64,000 nt of DNA, from assembly GCA_036346405.1 (NCBI GenBank), contig CM070562.1, forward strand, positions 108,328,999-108,392,998. Direction: 5' to 3'. The notes under the pieces were generated by a model that had not been told where the DNA came from, searched no databases, and was given only the letters and a program-made list of their open reading frames with translations. Within the stretch, counting starts at the first letter, position 1, and each line of letters starts with the position of its first letter. The stretch is from Phyllostachys edulis (taxonomy: Eukaryota; Streptophyta; Magnoliopsida; Poales; Poaceae). The position numbers were made by a program, and so were the translations under genes. This document shows positions 48,401-58,976 of the stretch, piece after piece.

Positions 48401-48440
48401 ATTCGGCACGGCAAATAAGCTGCTTGCAAACAATCACTAG
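30410..48440 (+). CDS. NUDX3: NUDX3-type Nudix hydrolase fused to dipeptidyl peptidase III (M49), 21 exons, 776 aa
   Basis: Exons: 30410-30483, 30583-30762, 31194-31271, 36542-36638, 36916-37049, 38084-38165, 38982-39068, 39261-39367, 40388-40559, 40752-40993, 41077-41158, 41711-41776, 42317-42394, 42463-42558, 43442-43548, 43673-43841, 44573-44656, 44862-44956, 47910-48000, 48068-48214 and 48378-48440. All introns are GT/AG. The total is 2331 nt, closing exactly in frame, near the ~770 aa of Arabidopsis NUDT3. Residues ~25-150 are the Nudix domain; its box runs G72-I94 with R86-E87, E90-E91 and G93, but Asp78 where the consensus has Glu. The M49 half has the zinc motif H594-E-C-C-H598 and the downstream EEAKAD (627-632) supplying the third ligand. 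The Arabidopsis orthologue is reported to hydrolyse isopentenyl diphosphate and to be peroxisomal. The C-terminus here (LLANNH) is not a canonical PTS1. Introns 3 and 18 carry copia insertions, both antisense to the gene. Confidence 0.95.
31249..31312. repeat. short tandem duplication spanning the exon 3 donor
   Basis: CAGGAATGGTTAGTATGTC and the following TACCTT occur twice in a row, the first copy overlapping the end of NUDX3 exon 3 and its GT donor. The second donor copy lies about 26 bp downstream, so an alternative donor exists in the sequence. Confidence 0.7.
31352..31459 (-). repeat. 3-prime LTR of the intron-3 copia element
   Basis: 108 bp, TG...CA, 107/108 identical to 36218-36325 (one C/A difference). 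The polypurine tract adjoins at 31460-31467 on the reverse strand. Confidence 0.95.
31472..33189 (-). pseudogene. copia reverse transcriptase/RNase H, frameshifted (intron-3 element)
   Basis: RT landmarks visible in the reverse frames: ARLVARGFQQ, then a frameshift at about 32740 right after DETFA, then RLDVKNAFLNGEL, SLYGLKQAP and the catalytic YVDDM. RNase H pieces follow (MHSDATWASD with its active-site Asp, and a C-terminal segment ending near 31472) but in another frame, so at least two more breaks exist. Roles: cDNA synthesis and RNA degradation in the virus-like particle. Non-functional as it stands. Confidence 0.85.
33849..34705 (-). pseudogene. copia protease/integrase region, broken (intron-3 element)
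   Basis: The aspartic protease surroundings (SFHMTPDSTHLTF) appear near 34560-34600, with the active-site triad split between frames. The pre-integrase zinc region (WHHRLGHLYGSRL and HCMGCKLGKQL) lies at about 34060-34180. The integrase core beyond is degraded across 33190-33900. Confidence 0.75.
34880..35717 (-). pseudogene. copia gag, broken (intron-3 element)
   Basis: A likely start near 35708 (MASTEGSSPSRSPIRFDGTN) is followed in other frames by a UBN2-type gag segment (LSLVHQAHSLQQLDATVDDF, about 35230-35310). Capsid/nucleocapsid function is expected for the family, but the frame is interrupted repeatedly. From 35750 to 36210 the GC-rich leader has no convincing coding. Confidence 0.65.
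36218..36325 (-). repeat. 5-prime LTR of the intron-3 copia element
   Basis: 108 bp, partner of 31352-31459. The tRNA primer-binding site lies at about 36206-36217 on the reverse strand. Confidence 0.95.
45003..45018. repeat. (CA)n run at the left edge of the truncated copia
   Basis: Short CA repeat within NUDX3 intron 18, about 30 bp from the retroelement breakpoint. Confidence 0.85.
45045..47750 (-). mobile_element. 3-prime-truncated Ty1/copia copy in NUDX3 intron 18
   Basis: Reverse-strand order: gag-like start near 47320, zinc-knuckle gag piece (46306-46578, with CNYCKNF), protease/pre-integrase region (45713-46135) and integrase (GCKLGKQLHLPYHSSESLSS at about 45600-45690; FWAETISTAAYLINMRSF at about 45150-45230). 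The sequence stops within the integrase at about 45045, so reverse transcriptase, RNase H and the 3-prime LTR are missing. No LTR or target duplication was found. It is closely related in sequence to the intron-3 element but more decayed. Both ends lie beside CA-type microsatellites. Confidence 0.75.
47752..47806. repeat. (CA)n/(TA)n/(TACA)n microsatellite
   Basis: Compound repeat immediately right of the truncated copia leader: CA run, TATACATATATAT, then CATACATACATA and a TA run. Confidence 0.9.
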
Positions 48441-49714
48441 GGGGCAGCAGGCGCTGTGCGTCATTGTCCCACTGCACCCGGAAGAAACCATAAATTGTTC
48501 AAATACAAGAGACTGCTCCAAATTGAGCGAAGCGAGTGAAAACAACATGAATAAATGAACAGTTTTTTTTCTTCCAGAAGGAATAATGTTAGCGTCATTG
48601 TCTGATTACCACGGTCTTTTTTTTCCCTTGAGAGAGGTGTTTACTGTAGTCTTTGATTAGCGAGAAGGAACCCTGCTGAGGCAGACCTAGGACTAAATCT
48701 TAGCAAGACGGCATAGGCTAAGCCTCAAACCGCCTTCGCATTGTAAGACTCGCCACCGCTATCGCCTCACTGGATGTTGTGCCCCCAATTCTGCATTTGC
48801 GCACCTGCAGTTGTTCTGCATCTCTGCTCCACTGTCCACCACTTGCTATTTGCTAGGTGGCTAGCATTTTCTATGTTATATAAAAATAGTTAATTTTTAC
48901 TTGTAGTGACAATTGGTTATTTTCTGTGACCAATTATCACACGTGCACACTTGGCACAATGGTAATTTAGCATATCATCGATTAGATAGTTTGTATTATC
49001 CATATTTTAAGACTAGCACATAAATCAAGAATGAGTCAACGAAATAGATAAATTAGACACAAACCACACCAAGAGAGATTCTACTAAACGTAAGCCACAC
49101 TTGCTTTGCTCTTTCGCTAGTCGTTGCTATGGCATATACGCCCTCTACTCTCGGCTGCCTCCTGTCGTCCTGCGCCCCCTGCCAACCTTGGCTGCCGAAG
49201 TGTCAGTGCCTCGCCTTGTCGACTTACCGCTCTAGTCGTCACCCGTCGGTCACCACACACATTTTGGGTTCGTCGCAGCTCGCTCTAGGGTTAGGAGGTG
49301 GAGGAGGCGTGAGGCTGTGAGAGGAATGAGAGTCAGACTCAATGTCTTGATCGGTGGTGCGATGACTGCAAGTCAATGTTTCTACTAGGTCGGCCAGGCT
49401 AGGCCCAAATCAACAAAGGGATGGTGTCGTCTTGTTCTTCGTATACCTTGGCTCAGCATGCTCGCCGGTGGCTGGTGGATGCCGAGAAGGGGGTTCGGCG
49501 GCCGCCCGATCTTGCCAGATGGGATGGTTCGCCCCTGAATCCCTATATTCTCGCGAGGAAACTACCAAACTAATGCTGAACTTTGCATATGTGGCTCTAC
49601 GCGAGTCCATCATGGACACCGTGGTTTCAGTGAATTTGCCTCGTCTGCGCCCTTGGGGCCCGGATTCCCTCTTCTCCATGCCCCCATGGCCCATTTAGTT
49701 GCATTTTACTTTGC
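48441..49714. other. 3-prime flank of NUDX3 and intergenic DNA
   Basis: Contains the NUDX3 3-prime UTR. GC-rich patches at 49130-49320 and 49440-49690 have short open frames, including one of 88 codons at 49432, but no recognised domain. Confidence 0.4.
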
Positions 49715-50490
49715 AAATTAGTTAGTTGTATTTAATAAAGGCGTAATTTATTAGTTGACTTACTTAATTAGTCCTAATTAATTAATCAATCATAATTAAT
49801 TAGGGTTAATTAAATTTATTATTATTGATTCAGTCCTAATTAGTCGTAGTTAGTCATAATTTTTCACTCGCAGTTAGTTTGTCGTAATTAATTACTCGCA
49901 GTTTGTTAGTTGTAATTAAAATTAAGTAAATAAAATAGTCGTATTTAGTTAACATAATAATTTAATCGTAATTAATTAGGCTTTATTAAATAGTATTAAT
50001 TAATTAGTGGCTTAGTTAGAAAGTCGTTAGTTAGTACTAACTAAAATAGTCGTAATTAATTAGGGTTAATTAAACACGACTATTTTAGTTAATCCTAACT
50101 ATGTAGTGGTAGTTAATTGGTCGTAATGAATTAGTCGCAATTTATTTGTCCTCAATTTTTAACTATAATTAATTAGGCTACATTAAGTACTATTAATTAT
50201 TTAGTTGTAATTAACTAGGCTTAATTAAGAAGTTGTAGTTAGTTGTCTTAATTAAAATAGTTTTAATTAATAAACCATAACTAATTAGTCGTAATTAATT
50301 ACTAACTAACTACTACTAATTATGTTGTGGTAATACTTGTAATTTATTTACCTAATTAATTAACTATAATTAATTAGTAAATAGTTAGTTAGACATAATT
50401 AAATTACAGTAATGAAATACTCCTAATTAATTAGGATTTATTAAATACTATTAATTAATTAGTTGTAATTAATTAATTTTGGTTAGGTCG
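49715..50490. repeat. long TAATTAATTAG-rich low-complexity block
   Basis: About 775 bp dominated by TTAATTA, TAGTCGTAATTAATTAG and related permutations without a fixed period. Many short palindromes (TTAATTAA). No coding. Confidence 0.85.
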
Positions 50491-50593
50491 TGTTGCGAAA
50501 TGTAGACTATGTAGTGTGATCTGTTTGTTATAATGTGTATAGTAAATTCGGTTGTTGTGGCTTTAGGAAATGTCGAACATGTAAGACCTGCTA

Positions 50594-50845
50594 GTGTTTT
50601 ATGTCGACGTTCTCGTACGGGGCAGACCCGATGTGTTGGACCTGTCGAGATACCAATGCAAGGTGGTCTGGGCGGAGGGGCTCAATGCGATGAATGTTCA
50701 CGAGCTTATGAGCTGCATCCGGAGGGAGTTTGACACAGATGCAGCGACAAAGAAACTTATCATCAAGGGGATCACCTGCACAAATAGGGGATGGCAATGT
50801 GTACGAGAGCAACTCAAGGTGAATGGCAGTGTTTCATGGGGCTAG
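50594..50845 (+). other. short unidentified coding-like segment
   Basis: A frame with balanced composition reads YQCKVVWAEGLNAMNVHELM, then CIRREFDTDAATKKL and GITCTNRGWQCVREQLKVNG. It looks like real protein sequence, possibly from a transposase accessory region given the repeat-rich setting. I cannot name the family. It lacks a convincing promoter, splice context or long continuation. Confidence 0.35.
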
Positions 50846-50919
50846 TACATGCAGATTGCTTCCTAGCCCGAGACGGTGAAATACGAGAAACCGATGATGT
50901 ACGTAAGTTTCGTGCACAG

Positions 50920-51010
50920 GGGTTAGGACGAGTCAAATCCGGCCTCAGAGGCTAGGACGAGGGGAATCCCCCCGGGGGGTTTAGGATGAGGGGAATCCAG
51001 CCCCAAGGGC
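50920..51010. repeat. short direct repeats around AGGACGAGGGGAATCC
   Basis: Three near copies of AGGACGAG/AGGATGAGGGGAATCC lie within 90 bp, with a perfect CCCCCCGGGGGG palindrome between the second and third. Confidence 0.75.
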
Positions 51011-51528
51011 GCGGGTGAGGACATGTGTCGCGTCCTCGCAGCTTCGCGGTGTCATTTTTGCCTTTGTTGCGGAGGCTAGTTTTGTTATTTCACGTGACAA
51101 CAACACTATTTTAGCCAAAAACACCGCCGCACTTCATTAGACACTGATGAAATTGGGCGAGATAAGCCTGCAACAGCCAAGAGCCTATGTAGTCGTGAGT
51201 TGCAATGTTCGCTTTTTTCGGTAACTTGATATGCTCATTTTTTAAATCCCGTCAAATGGCAAGGTTAGAATTCTTATGTTCCGCTGCAGCTTCATGCCGC
51301 TGGGATTTTGTATGGGGAAGGGGGCGAGCGGGAAAAGGCTCCTCACAAGTCACTAGTCGAGTCCAAATCCGTCGTATATATATTCACAAAGATAGTGCTA
51401 AAATTCGGATCTCCAATTTTATTCTCTAGGAATTTCTAATAAAGTGCTACTATATTACTAGAGTTTTTGATTCAATTGGTCATTTTTTTAATGAAATAGC
51501 AAATCTAGCCCCCTCGTATTTAAAATGA

Positions 51529-51656
51529 CAAACATGACACCCCTACCGCACCCTCTGTGCGCAGAAGCCACCTTCCCCTCTCACAGGGGCGCACATGAGC
51601 AGAGGGGCAGGTGGCTTCCGTGCATGGGGGATGCGGTAGGGGTGCCATTTTTATTG
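51529..51656. repeat. imperfect inverted repeat able to fold a ~50-bp stem
   Basis: The left arm (51529-51582, containing ACACCCCTACCGCA and AGAAGCCACCTTCCCCTCT) pairs with the right arm (51600-51656). About 80% of positions match, leaving a ~17-nt loop. It may be a MITE remnant or a small-RNA hairpin. Confidence 0.75.
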
Positions 51657-51684
51657 TTTCGGACACGAGAGGCGGTGTCTAAGT

Positions 51685-52285
51685 TGTAGGATCAAGGATA
51701 ATTAACTAAAGGGTAGACCTGTTCACGGGCGGCTCGGCCTGCCAGCCTGACCCGAGCCTGATCATGTCTGGGCCGGGTTTGGAACTGCAAGTCCGGCCCG
51801 AAGAAAGCCCGACTCGGCCTGAAATTCCAAAAAAACAATTTAAAATGAAAAACTATTATTTTAACCCTGAAAATGAATTTAAAAATATTTTTTATTCCAA
51901 AAAAGATTAAAATAATACATTTTATTAAAAAATCAATTTTTCGGACCGGGCCGGGCCGGGCCGGGCTCAGGCCTGCCAAATTTAAAATGGCTTTTCAAGC
52001 CCGGCCCGAAGCCCGGCACGACCCAGCATTTGAACACCTCTACTAGAGGGAGGGGGGTGAATAGGAGGTTTTTAAATTTTTTTAACTAATTAAGAATTTT
52101 AAACAAGATTGTCTTTAACAAAGCTTCCTAGCACAAATATGATGATAGAATTACTAAGCCTTTTAAGATAATTATGAGCTAATGTCAATACTAGAAACAA
52201 TTCGAGCTAAGTTAAACTTACACAAGTAAATAGTTAGAGATGTAAATGTGGAAGTAGTAAAGACAAGAATAAACCATAATGAAGA
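51685..52285 (-). repeat. 3-prime LTR of the SIRE-type element (alignable part)
   Basis: Apart from the nested hAT-like element (51714-52042) and one target-duplication copy, it aligns with 58271-58536 at roughly 90%. Beyond 52285 the two LTRs no longer match. The U3 part here probably continues to about 53090 and contains several GGTAGTACCG palindromes (52296-52370), but its exact end was not located. Confidence 0.7.
51714..52042. mobile_element. 329-bp hAT-like non-autonomous element nested in the LTR
   Basis: Ends TAGACCTGTTCA and, on the other strand, TAGAGGTGTTCA form ~12-bp terminal inverted repeats with two mismatches. Flanks CTAAAGGG (51706-51713) and CTAGAGGG (52043-52050) are an 8-bp target duplication with one change. 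The uninterrupted partner LTR shows the empty site, ACTAGAGGGG, at about 58294-58303. Subterminal GGGCCGGGCC/GGCCCGAAGCCCGGC repeats lie near both ends around an AT-rich centre. No coding capacity. Confidence 0.85.
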
Positions 52286-52682
52286 CACGTCGGTAGTACC
52301 GGCGTTGATGTTCGGTATTACCACACGTCGGTAGTACCGACGACCATGGAGTGGTAGTACCGCTGTTCTAGAATTTTTAGGGCAATCTTTCGATTTTGAT
52401 TCTAACTAATGTTTGACATGAATTAATCCATGGAATCGACATGATATGTCATCAAACACTAATTACTGCCAATTTTTTTAAGAGAAATTGACTCATTCAT
52501 GCACATTTTGATTCAAACCCTAGAAATGAGATATATGCCAAAAGTAGGTGAGAAACAAGTGAATCAAGACAAATTCCTCGGGGATTGGGAGAGAAATGAT
52601 CGCATGATTCACTTCCAACAAAGAAATCCGAGATTGCTTCACAGAATCAAGGGATTTAAGGTAGGGTTCTTGGAGGTGAAGA

Positions 52683-52708
52683 ACACGGGAGAGAGAGAGA
52701 GAGAGAGG
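52683..52708. repeat. (GA)n microsatellite
   Basis: GA run within the probable U3 region of the SIRE-type 3-prime LTR. Confidence 0.85.
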
Positions 52709-53105
52709 GGTTTGCGATTCTAGGAAAGAAGAGGGCGGTTATACCGCAAGAGAGAGGAGGGCCAAGATAAAAAGCTTCGGCCGTAACCACTGAGAAACCG
52801 CCAGTGATATGCGGTAGTACCACCATTGAAGTCTTGGTCTTCTGGGCAGCGTGATAATCTTAGGTGTTAAAAGCAGCCAGTATTACTGTTTTTGCTGAAA
52901 AAAGCAGAGTGAGCTTGAATGCAAATGATTCTCAATTCAATCACTCAAAATAAATAATCTTAGGACCATTATGCATGAGATAGATAATATAAACTCAAAT
53001 GAATATAGTTTTTATTAAAATTGAGATTTTAAGAAAGATTTTAAAATTATTTTAATAAAAACATCAAGAAAGCCAAATGAGAGCAATTTCCATGAGACAT
53101 GAGTT

Positions 53106-56100
53106 TCAAGCAACACTAGAATGATCTATGACATTTAACTCATTCCACAACTTGCAAAAGCGACTTTCATCTAATCGTTTGGTGAAGATATTGGCTAATT
53201 GGTCATCGGTCCTTATGTGGCTAATTTTGATATCTACTTTGCTCACTTGATCTCTCAAGAAATGGTGTCGGATATCTATGTGTTTGGTTCTTGAGTGTTG
53301 GATATGATTATTTGCAATCTTCACGACACTATCATTATCACACAAAAGAGGCATATTATCAAATTTAATTCCATAATATATCAATGTTTGCCTCATCCAT
53401 AGCAATTGAGCACAACAACTACCCGCAGAAACATATTCGGCTTCGACTGTGAATAGGGCTACGAAATTTTGTTTCTTGGATGACCATGATACTAAAGATC
53501 TTCCTAAAAATTGACAACTACCTAAGGTGTTTTTTCTATCCACTTTGCAACTTTCATAATCGGAATATGAATATCCAATTAAATCAAATTTTGCACCTTT
53601 GGGATACTATAAGCCAATGCTAGAGGAATATTTTAAATATCTAAGAATTCTTTTCACGGTCACCAAAAGACACTCTTTTGGTGATGCTTGAAACCTTGCA
53701 CACATACAAACACTAAACAAGATATCAGACCTAGATGAGGTAAGATAGCAAACTACCAATTATGGATATATAAAGTTTTAAATCTACCGGTTTACCTTCC
53801 TCATTAAGGTCGAGATGACTATTGGTTGCCATGTGAGTCTTGATGGGTTTTGCATCTTCCATGCCAAACCTCTTGATCAAATCTTTTGCATACTTTGTTT
53901 GGCTCACAAAGATTTCATCTTTGAGTTGCTTGATTTGAAGTATAAGAAAATAGTTAAGTTCTTCGATCATAGACATTTTAAATTCCCTAGACATCATATC
54001 ACCAAACTCTGTGCAAAAATCTTGATTAGTAGACTCAAAAATGATATCATCAATATAAATTTGGCATACAAAGAAATCATTATCTAAAACTTTAGTAAAT
54101 AAGATTGAATAAATTTCTTAATTTTGAATCCTTTTGAAACTAGAAAATCTTTAAGGCGTTCATACCATGCTCTAGGAGCTTGTTTAAGACCATAGATCGC
54201 CTTAGAGAGTTTATATACATGATTAGGATTACTAGGATCCTCAAAACCGGGTGGTTGTTCAACAAATACAAGTTCAGATATTTCTCTATTTACAAAAGCA
54301 CTTTTAACACCCACTGAAATAATTTAATATCAAAGCATGATGCAAAAGCAAGTAATATCTGAATTGATTTAAGTCTAGCTACGGGAGCAAAATTTTCACC
54401 GAAATCCAAACCTTCGACTTGAGAGAATCCTTGAGCAACCAATCTCGCTTTGTTTTTCACAACCATTCCGCTTTCATCTTGCTTATTTGTAAAGACCCAT
54501 TTTGTACCGATTACGTTGTGTTCGTTGGGTCTATCCACTAATGTCCAAACTTCATTCCGGATGAAGTTTTTGAGTTCTTCATGCATTGCATTCACCCAAT
54601 CCGGATCATCGAGTGCTTCTTCTACATGTTTTGGCTCAACAGAAGAGACAAAAGAGTAATATTCACAGAAAGAAGCAACACGAGATTGAGTTTGAACACA
54701 CTTACTTACATCACTCAATATTTGATCTATTGGATGATCTTTTACAATTGCATTATGAATTCTTGGTGGTAGGTTGAAAGGTTGATCATCTTTCTTGTTG
54801 TCCTCTTCATCAATTTGAGTTTAACTTGTTGTGGAAGAGGTAGGAGGTTCAACTTGAATGGAAGATGATGGATTATTTGGATCTTCTTTTGGCTTGATAT
54901 CTCTAATTTGCATATTTTTCATAGCTTGTCTTAAAGCTTCATTTTCTACATCATCCAAATTCTCTTACTCTTCTAGAGAGCCGTTAGTTTTATCAAATTG
55001 AACACCATGTTTTTTTTCCAACTAAATCGGAGTTTTGATTGAAGACACGATAAGCTTTACTATTTGAAAAATATCCAAGTAAGAAACCAACATCGCATCG
55101 ACTTGCAAATTTTAAAAGGCGAACACCCTTTTTCAAAATATAACATTTACAACTAAATACACAAAAGTATGAGATGTTTGGTTTTCTTCCAACAAGGAGT
55201 TCATAATAAGTCTTTTTCAAAAGACGATGAAAATAAAGGCGATTTATGGCACGACAAGCGGTATTGATTGCTTCAGCCCAAAATCTATCAGAGGTATTAT
55301 ATTCATCAAGCATTGTCCTAGCCATTTCAATTAATGTTCGATTTTTCCTTTCTACAACTCCATTTTGCTCCGGAGTGTAGGTTGTGGAAAGTTCATGTTT
55401 TATTCCAAGTTCATTACAAAAATCTTCAACTTTAGTGTTTTTGAACTCAGAACCATTATCACTACGGATTTTTTAATTTTTAAATCAAATTCATTTTGAG
55501 CCATTTTTGCAAAACTTTTAAAAATGCCGGAGGTTTTGGCTTTGTCATCTAGGAAGAATACCCATGTATATCTAGAGTAATCATCCACGATAACTAAACA
55601 ATAGCTATTTACCCTGATACTCTTATAGGTTGTTGGCCCAAACAAATCCATATGTAAGAGTTCGAATGATCTAGAAGTTGACATGATACTTTTGGAAGGA
55701 TGAGAATTCACGACTTATTACCGGCTTGACAAGCATTACAAAGTCCATTTTTCTCAAACTTCACATCCTTCAAGCCAACAACTAAATCATGTTTAAAAAG
55801 CTTTTTAAGTTGAATCATCCCAACATGACATAGCCTTCTATGCCATAACCAACCTAAAGAAGTTTTTGCCATTAAAAAGTTTTTAAACAAGAATCACTAG
55901 AAGAGAAATCAACTAAATAAAGATTTCCAAATCTAAAACCTTTGAAAACCAATTCATTTTCTTTTTTCCTTTGAAATGATTACTCCATCTCTAGAGAATG
56001 GGCAAATTAATCCAAGAACACATAATTGTGCAACGGATAGCAAATTGAAATTTAACGTTTCTACAAGAGATACATTGGAAATTGAAAGGTCATTTGAGAT

Positions 56101-58073
56101 AGCGATTTTACCCAAACCAAGAACCTTTCCTTTGCTATTGTCTCCAAAGGTGATCTTTTCATTGCTTCCATTTTCAAAGGTAGTGAACATCTTTCGGTCT
56201 CCGGTCATGTGTTGAGTGCAACCACTATCAAGCACTCAATGCCTTCTACCGGTCTTGTAGTTCACCTACAAAAGAAAATCAGGTTCTTTTAGGTATCCAA
56301 ATTTATTTGGGTCATTGGAGGTTAGTGATAAAGGCTTTAGGCACCCAAATAGCATTCTTTTTAGCGCCTAAAATTGAAGTGCCAATAAATCTTGCAATAA
56401 CTTTACCATCCTTAGTTTTCTTAAGCATATAACATGAATCATATAAACCTACAGATGGAGTCTTATCAATAGGACATGTTTTTTTTTTGCAAATGTCCTA
56501 TTTCCCGACACTATATCAATATTTACCGTTTTGTTTAACAAACCTTGTAGGCTTGTTTACCGGTTTCTTACCCTTCTTGGGCACACACCCAAGTCCTTCT
56601 TTGTTAACTGAGCACTCTTGCTTACTTAAAAGCTTGTCAAGGGTGGCCTTACCCTTGAAGCATCGTTCCAAGTTTTTGCTTAGCCTGGTTACTTGCTCCT
56701 TTAGCTTATTGTTCTCAACAAAAAAGCTTTGCATCACAAGACTTAACATTATCATGATTAGAGTCAATATTAGAGTAACATGGCATGGCAAGTGGATCAT
56801 TGCATGAAGTAGATGTACTAGTTTTAGCAATTTCTACACTAGACATTTTATTAAAAATATCACATGTAATTCAAACACTAGTGCAAGCCTTGCTTGAATT
56901 TTCTTGGATAAACAAATCATGAGCTTCTTTTAGCTCTTCATAAGAGTCTTTAAGAGATATATGCTCTTTCTTCAAGACCTTAATTTTTTCCTTTTCTTTT
57001 CCAAGATATTCATTCAATTCTTCCAACATATCCATGAGCTCATCATATAAAGGTTCTTCGTCAGCAAAGGATTTTACCTTATCTCCTTTTTCCACGAGGC
57101 ATGTAAGAGATGAGAAGAGTGATGGAGCCTCCTTGATGGCGATGCCGACAAGTCCCTTCTTCTTGGGGGACTCATCCTCATCGGAGTCAGAGTCGGTGTA
57201 CTCTTCATCGGAGTTCTATTCTCTAATATGAGCTTCATTCTTGTCATCTTTGTGAAGCTTCTTGAAAAACTTTTTCTTGCCATTGAATTCCTCCTTCTTG
57301 GATGACTTGCCCTTGTCATCCTTCTATGTGGGGCAATTGGAGGCAATGTGCTCCTTCTCATCACACTTATAGCAATGAATATTGCTATAACGCTTGTTGT
57401 CGTTGGAGAATTGTCATTTCTTGCTTTTATCAAAATCAAAGCTTCGATATAGACATCTTCTCATGAATTTCTTCATTCTTCTCACAAGAAGAGCAAATTC
57501 TTCTTCGAAGTCTTCTTCTTCATCCTCTTCATCACTTGATTCCACCTTTGCTTTGAAAGCAATAATCTTCTTCTTTGAGGAAGATGACTCCAAAAGCTCT
57601 TCCTTGTCTTTCTTGTATAACTCATTTGTTATGAGGTTGCCCAAGAGTCCAATTGGTGTTATTCTTGGCAACTTGGGAGATTGGAGAAATAGCGTCACCA
57701 ATGTCTCGTATTTGTCCAATAAGGCTCTGAGCATCTTGCGCACAATATCAACACGAAGTAAATTAGTGCCAAGACATTTGAGTTCATTTACAATGTTGTT
57801 GAGTCTAGAATACATCTCGGTGATGTTTTCATGAGGCAACATTGTAAATGTCTCATATTTGATCCGAAACTTATGCAATTTGGCTTCTTTAACCGTGGAT
57901 GTGCCCTCATAAATTTCTGAGAGCGTAGTCCATATCTCTTGAGCGGTTTCCAAAGAGCTCATTCTATTGAACTCATCCGCGTTCAAAGCACCAAAGAGTG
58001 TATTCATTGCTTGAGCATCTAAATGAGCATTACGTCCCTCAAGTTCTGTGGGATGTAGTAGATCAAGAGGCAT
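53106..58073 (-). pseudogene. SIRE-type copia gag-pol, multiply broken
   Basis: On the reverse strand: UBN2-type gag 58073-57414; zinc-knuckle/linker and coiled-coil-like acidic segment 57440-56871, with an in-frame stop; protease with DSGCTQHMTG at 56235-55954; pre-integrase zinc region 55890-55708; integrase pieces 55711-54993; RT 54718-53731 with LVAQGFSQVEG, YGLKQAPRAW and an Ile-Asp-Asp catalytic motif near 54040; RNase H 53543-53106. Each part is recognisable and in the correct order, but at least eight frame breaks or stops separate them. The gag start region is the best preserved. Confidence 0.85.
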
Positions 58074-58270
58074 AACGTAACCTGCATTTATGATTTTTCA
58101 TATGCTCGGATTCATGGCCTTTAAATGAATAGACATCCTATTGTTTCAATATGCATAATTTGAGTCATCAAATAAAGGTGCCTTTCCTATAGCAATTCCC
58201 TCACTAGCCATCATTTTCTCTCTTAGACAATTAAGTCTAAATCAATGAGAGACTAAGTTCTCATACCACT

Positions 58271-58976
58271 TGTAGGATCAAGGATAACCAACTAGAGGGG
58301 GGAGGGGTGAATAGGAGGTTTTTAAATCTTTTCAACTAATTAACAATTTTAAATAAGATTGTCTTTAACAAAGCTTCCTAGCACAAATATGATGATAGAA
58401 CTACTAAGCCTTTTAAGACAATTATGAGCTAATGTCAATACTAGAAACAATTCTAGCTACATTAAACTTACACAGGTAAATAGCTAGAGATGTAAATGCG
58501 GAAGTAGTAAAGAGAAGAATAAACCACAATGAAGATAATGAAGTTTTTCCCGTGGTATCGAAGACTTACCGATCTTCACTAGTCCACGTTGAGGAAACTT
58601 GAACGAATCAAGCCGGCTCCACGAATTAAGCCTCAACCTTCAATCATTAGAGTTGGTCTTTCTCCTCTCCGGAGGTGGTGAGCACAACATCACTTCACAA
58701 TCTTGCCGGGACTCTTCATAATCTCCTTGAAGAGCTCATCGCGCAATTTCTTCCTACAAGCCGTCTAGGTGCTGGCAAGCACCAAGAGTAATAGATCACG
58801 AGTTTTGCTTGAGAAACTACAAGTGCCTAAATGATCAACTAATGAATCAATGCACTTCAATGCTCTCAACTACCTCACGAATGATAAATCAATGCAAATG
58901 AGTAGTTGAAGAGTGTATATGAGCTTAAGGGAGTTCAATGCAAGAGAATAATGCTCAATGATCTCAAGAGTTACTG
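58271..58976 (-). repeat. 5-prime LTR of the SIRE-type element, truncated by a gypsy insertion
   Basis: Homologous (reverse complement) to the end of the solo LTR at 17272-20601, for example CCACGTTGAGG, CCGGCTCCACGAATT and CTCCGGAG. It stops at 58976, where the gypsy LTR begins; the rest should lie beyond the window. Confidence 0.8.

Larger units (their letters stand above)
51685..58976 (-). mobile_element. decayed SIRE-type Ty1/copia retrotransposon
   Basis: Reverse-strand element. LTR ends starting TGTAGGATCAAGGATAA lie at 51685 (3-prime LTR) and 58271 (5-prime LTR). The 5-prime LTR is cut at 58976 by a gypsy insertion. The 3-prime LTR carries a 329-bp hAT-like insertion and a deletion after about 52285 relative to its partner. 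The primer site after the 5-prime LTR reads TGGTATGAGAAC. Coding order gag, protease, integrase, RT, RNase H confirms copia; LTR homology to the solo LTR at 17272-20601 supports the SIRE/Maximus group. No envelope-like ORF lies between RNase H (ending 53106) and the 3-prime LTR. Multiple stops and frameshifts make it inactive. Confidence 0.85.

Noticed and set aside
53000..53106. Envelope-like ORF sometimes found in SIRE elements downstream of RNase H
   Set aside because: RNase H ends at 53106 and only AT-rich LTR-like sequence follows.
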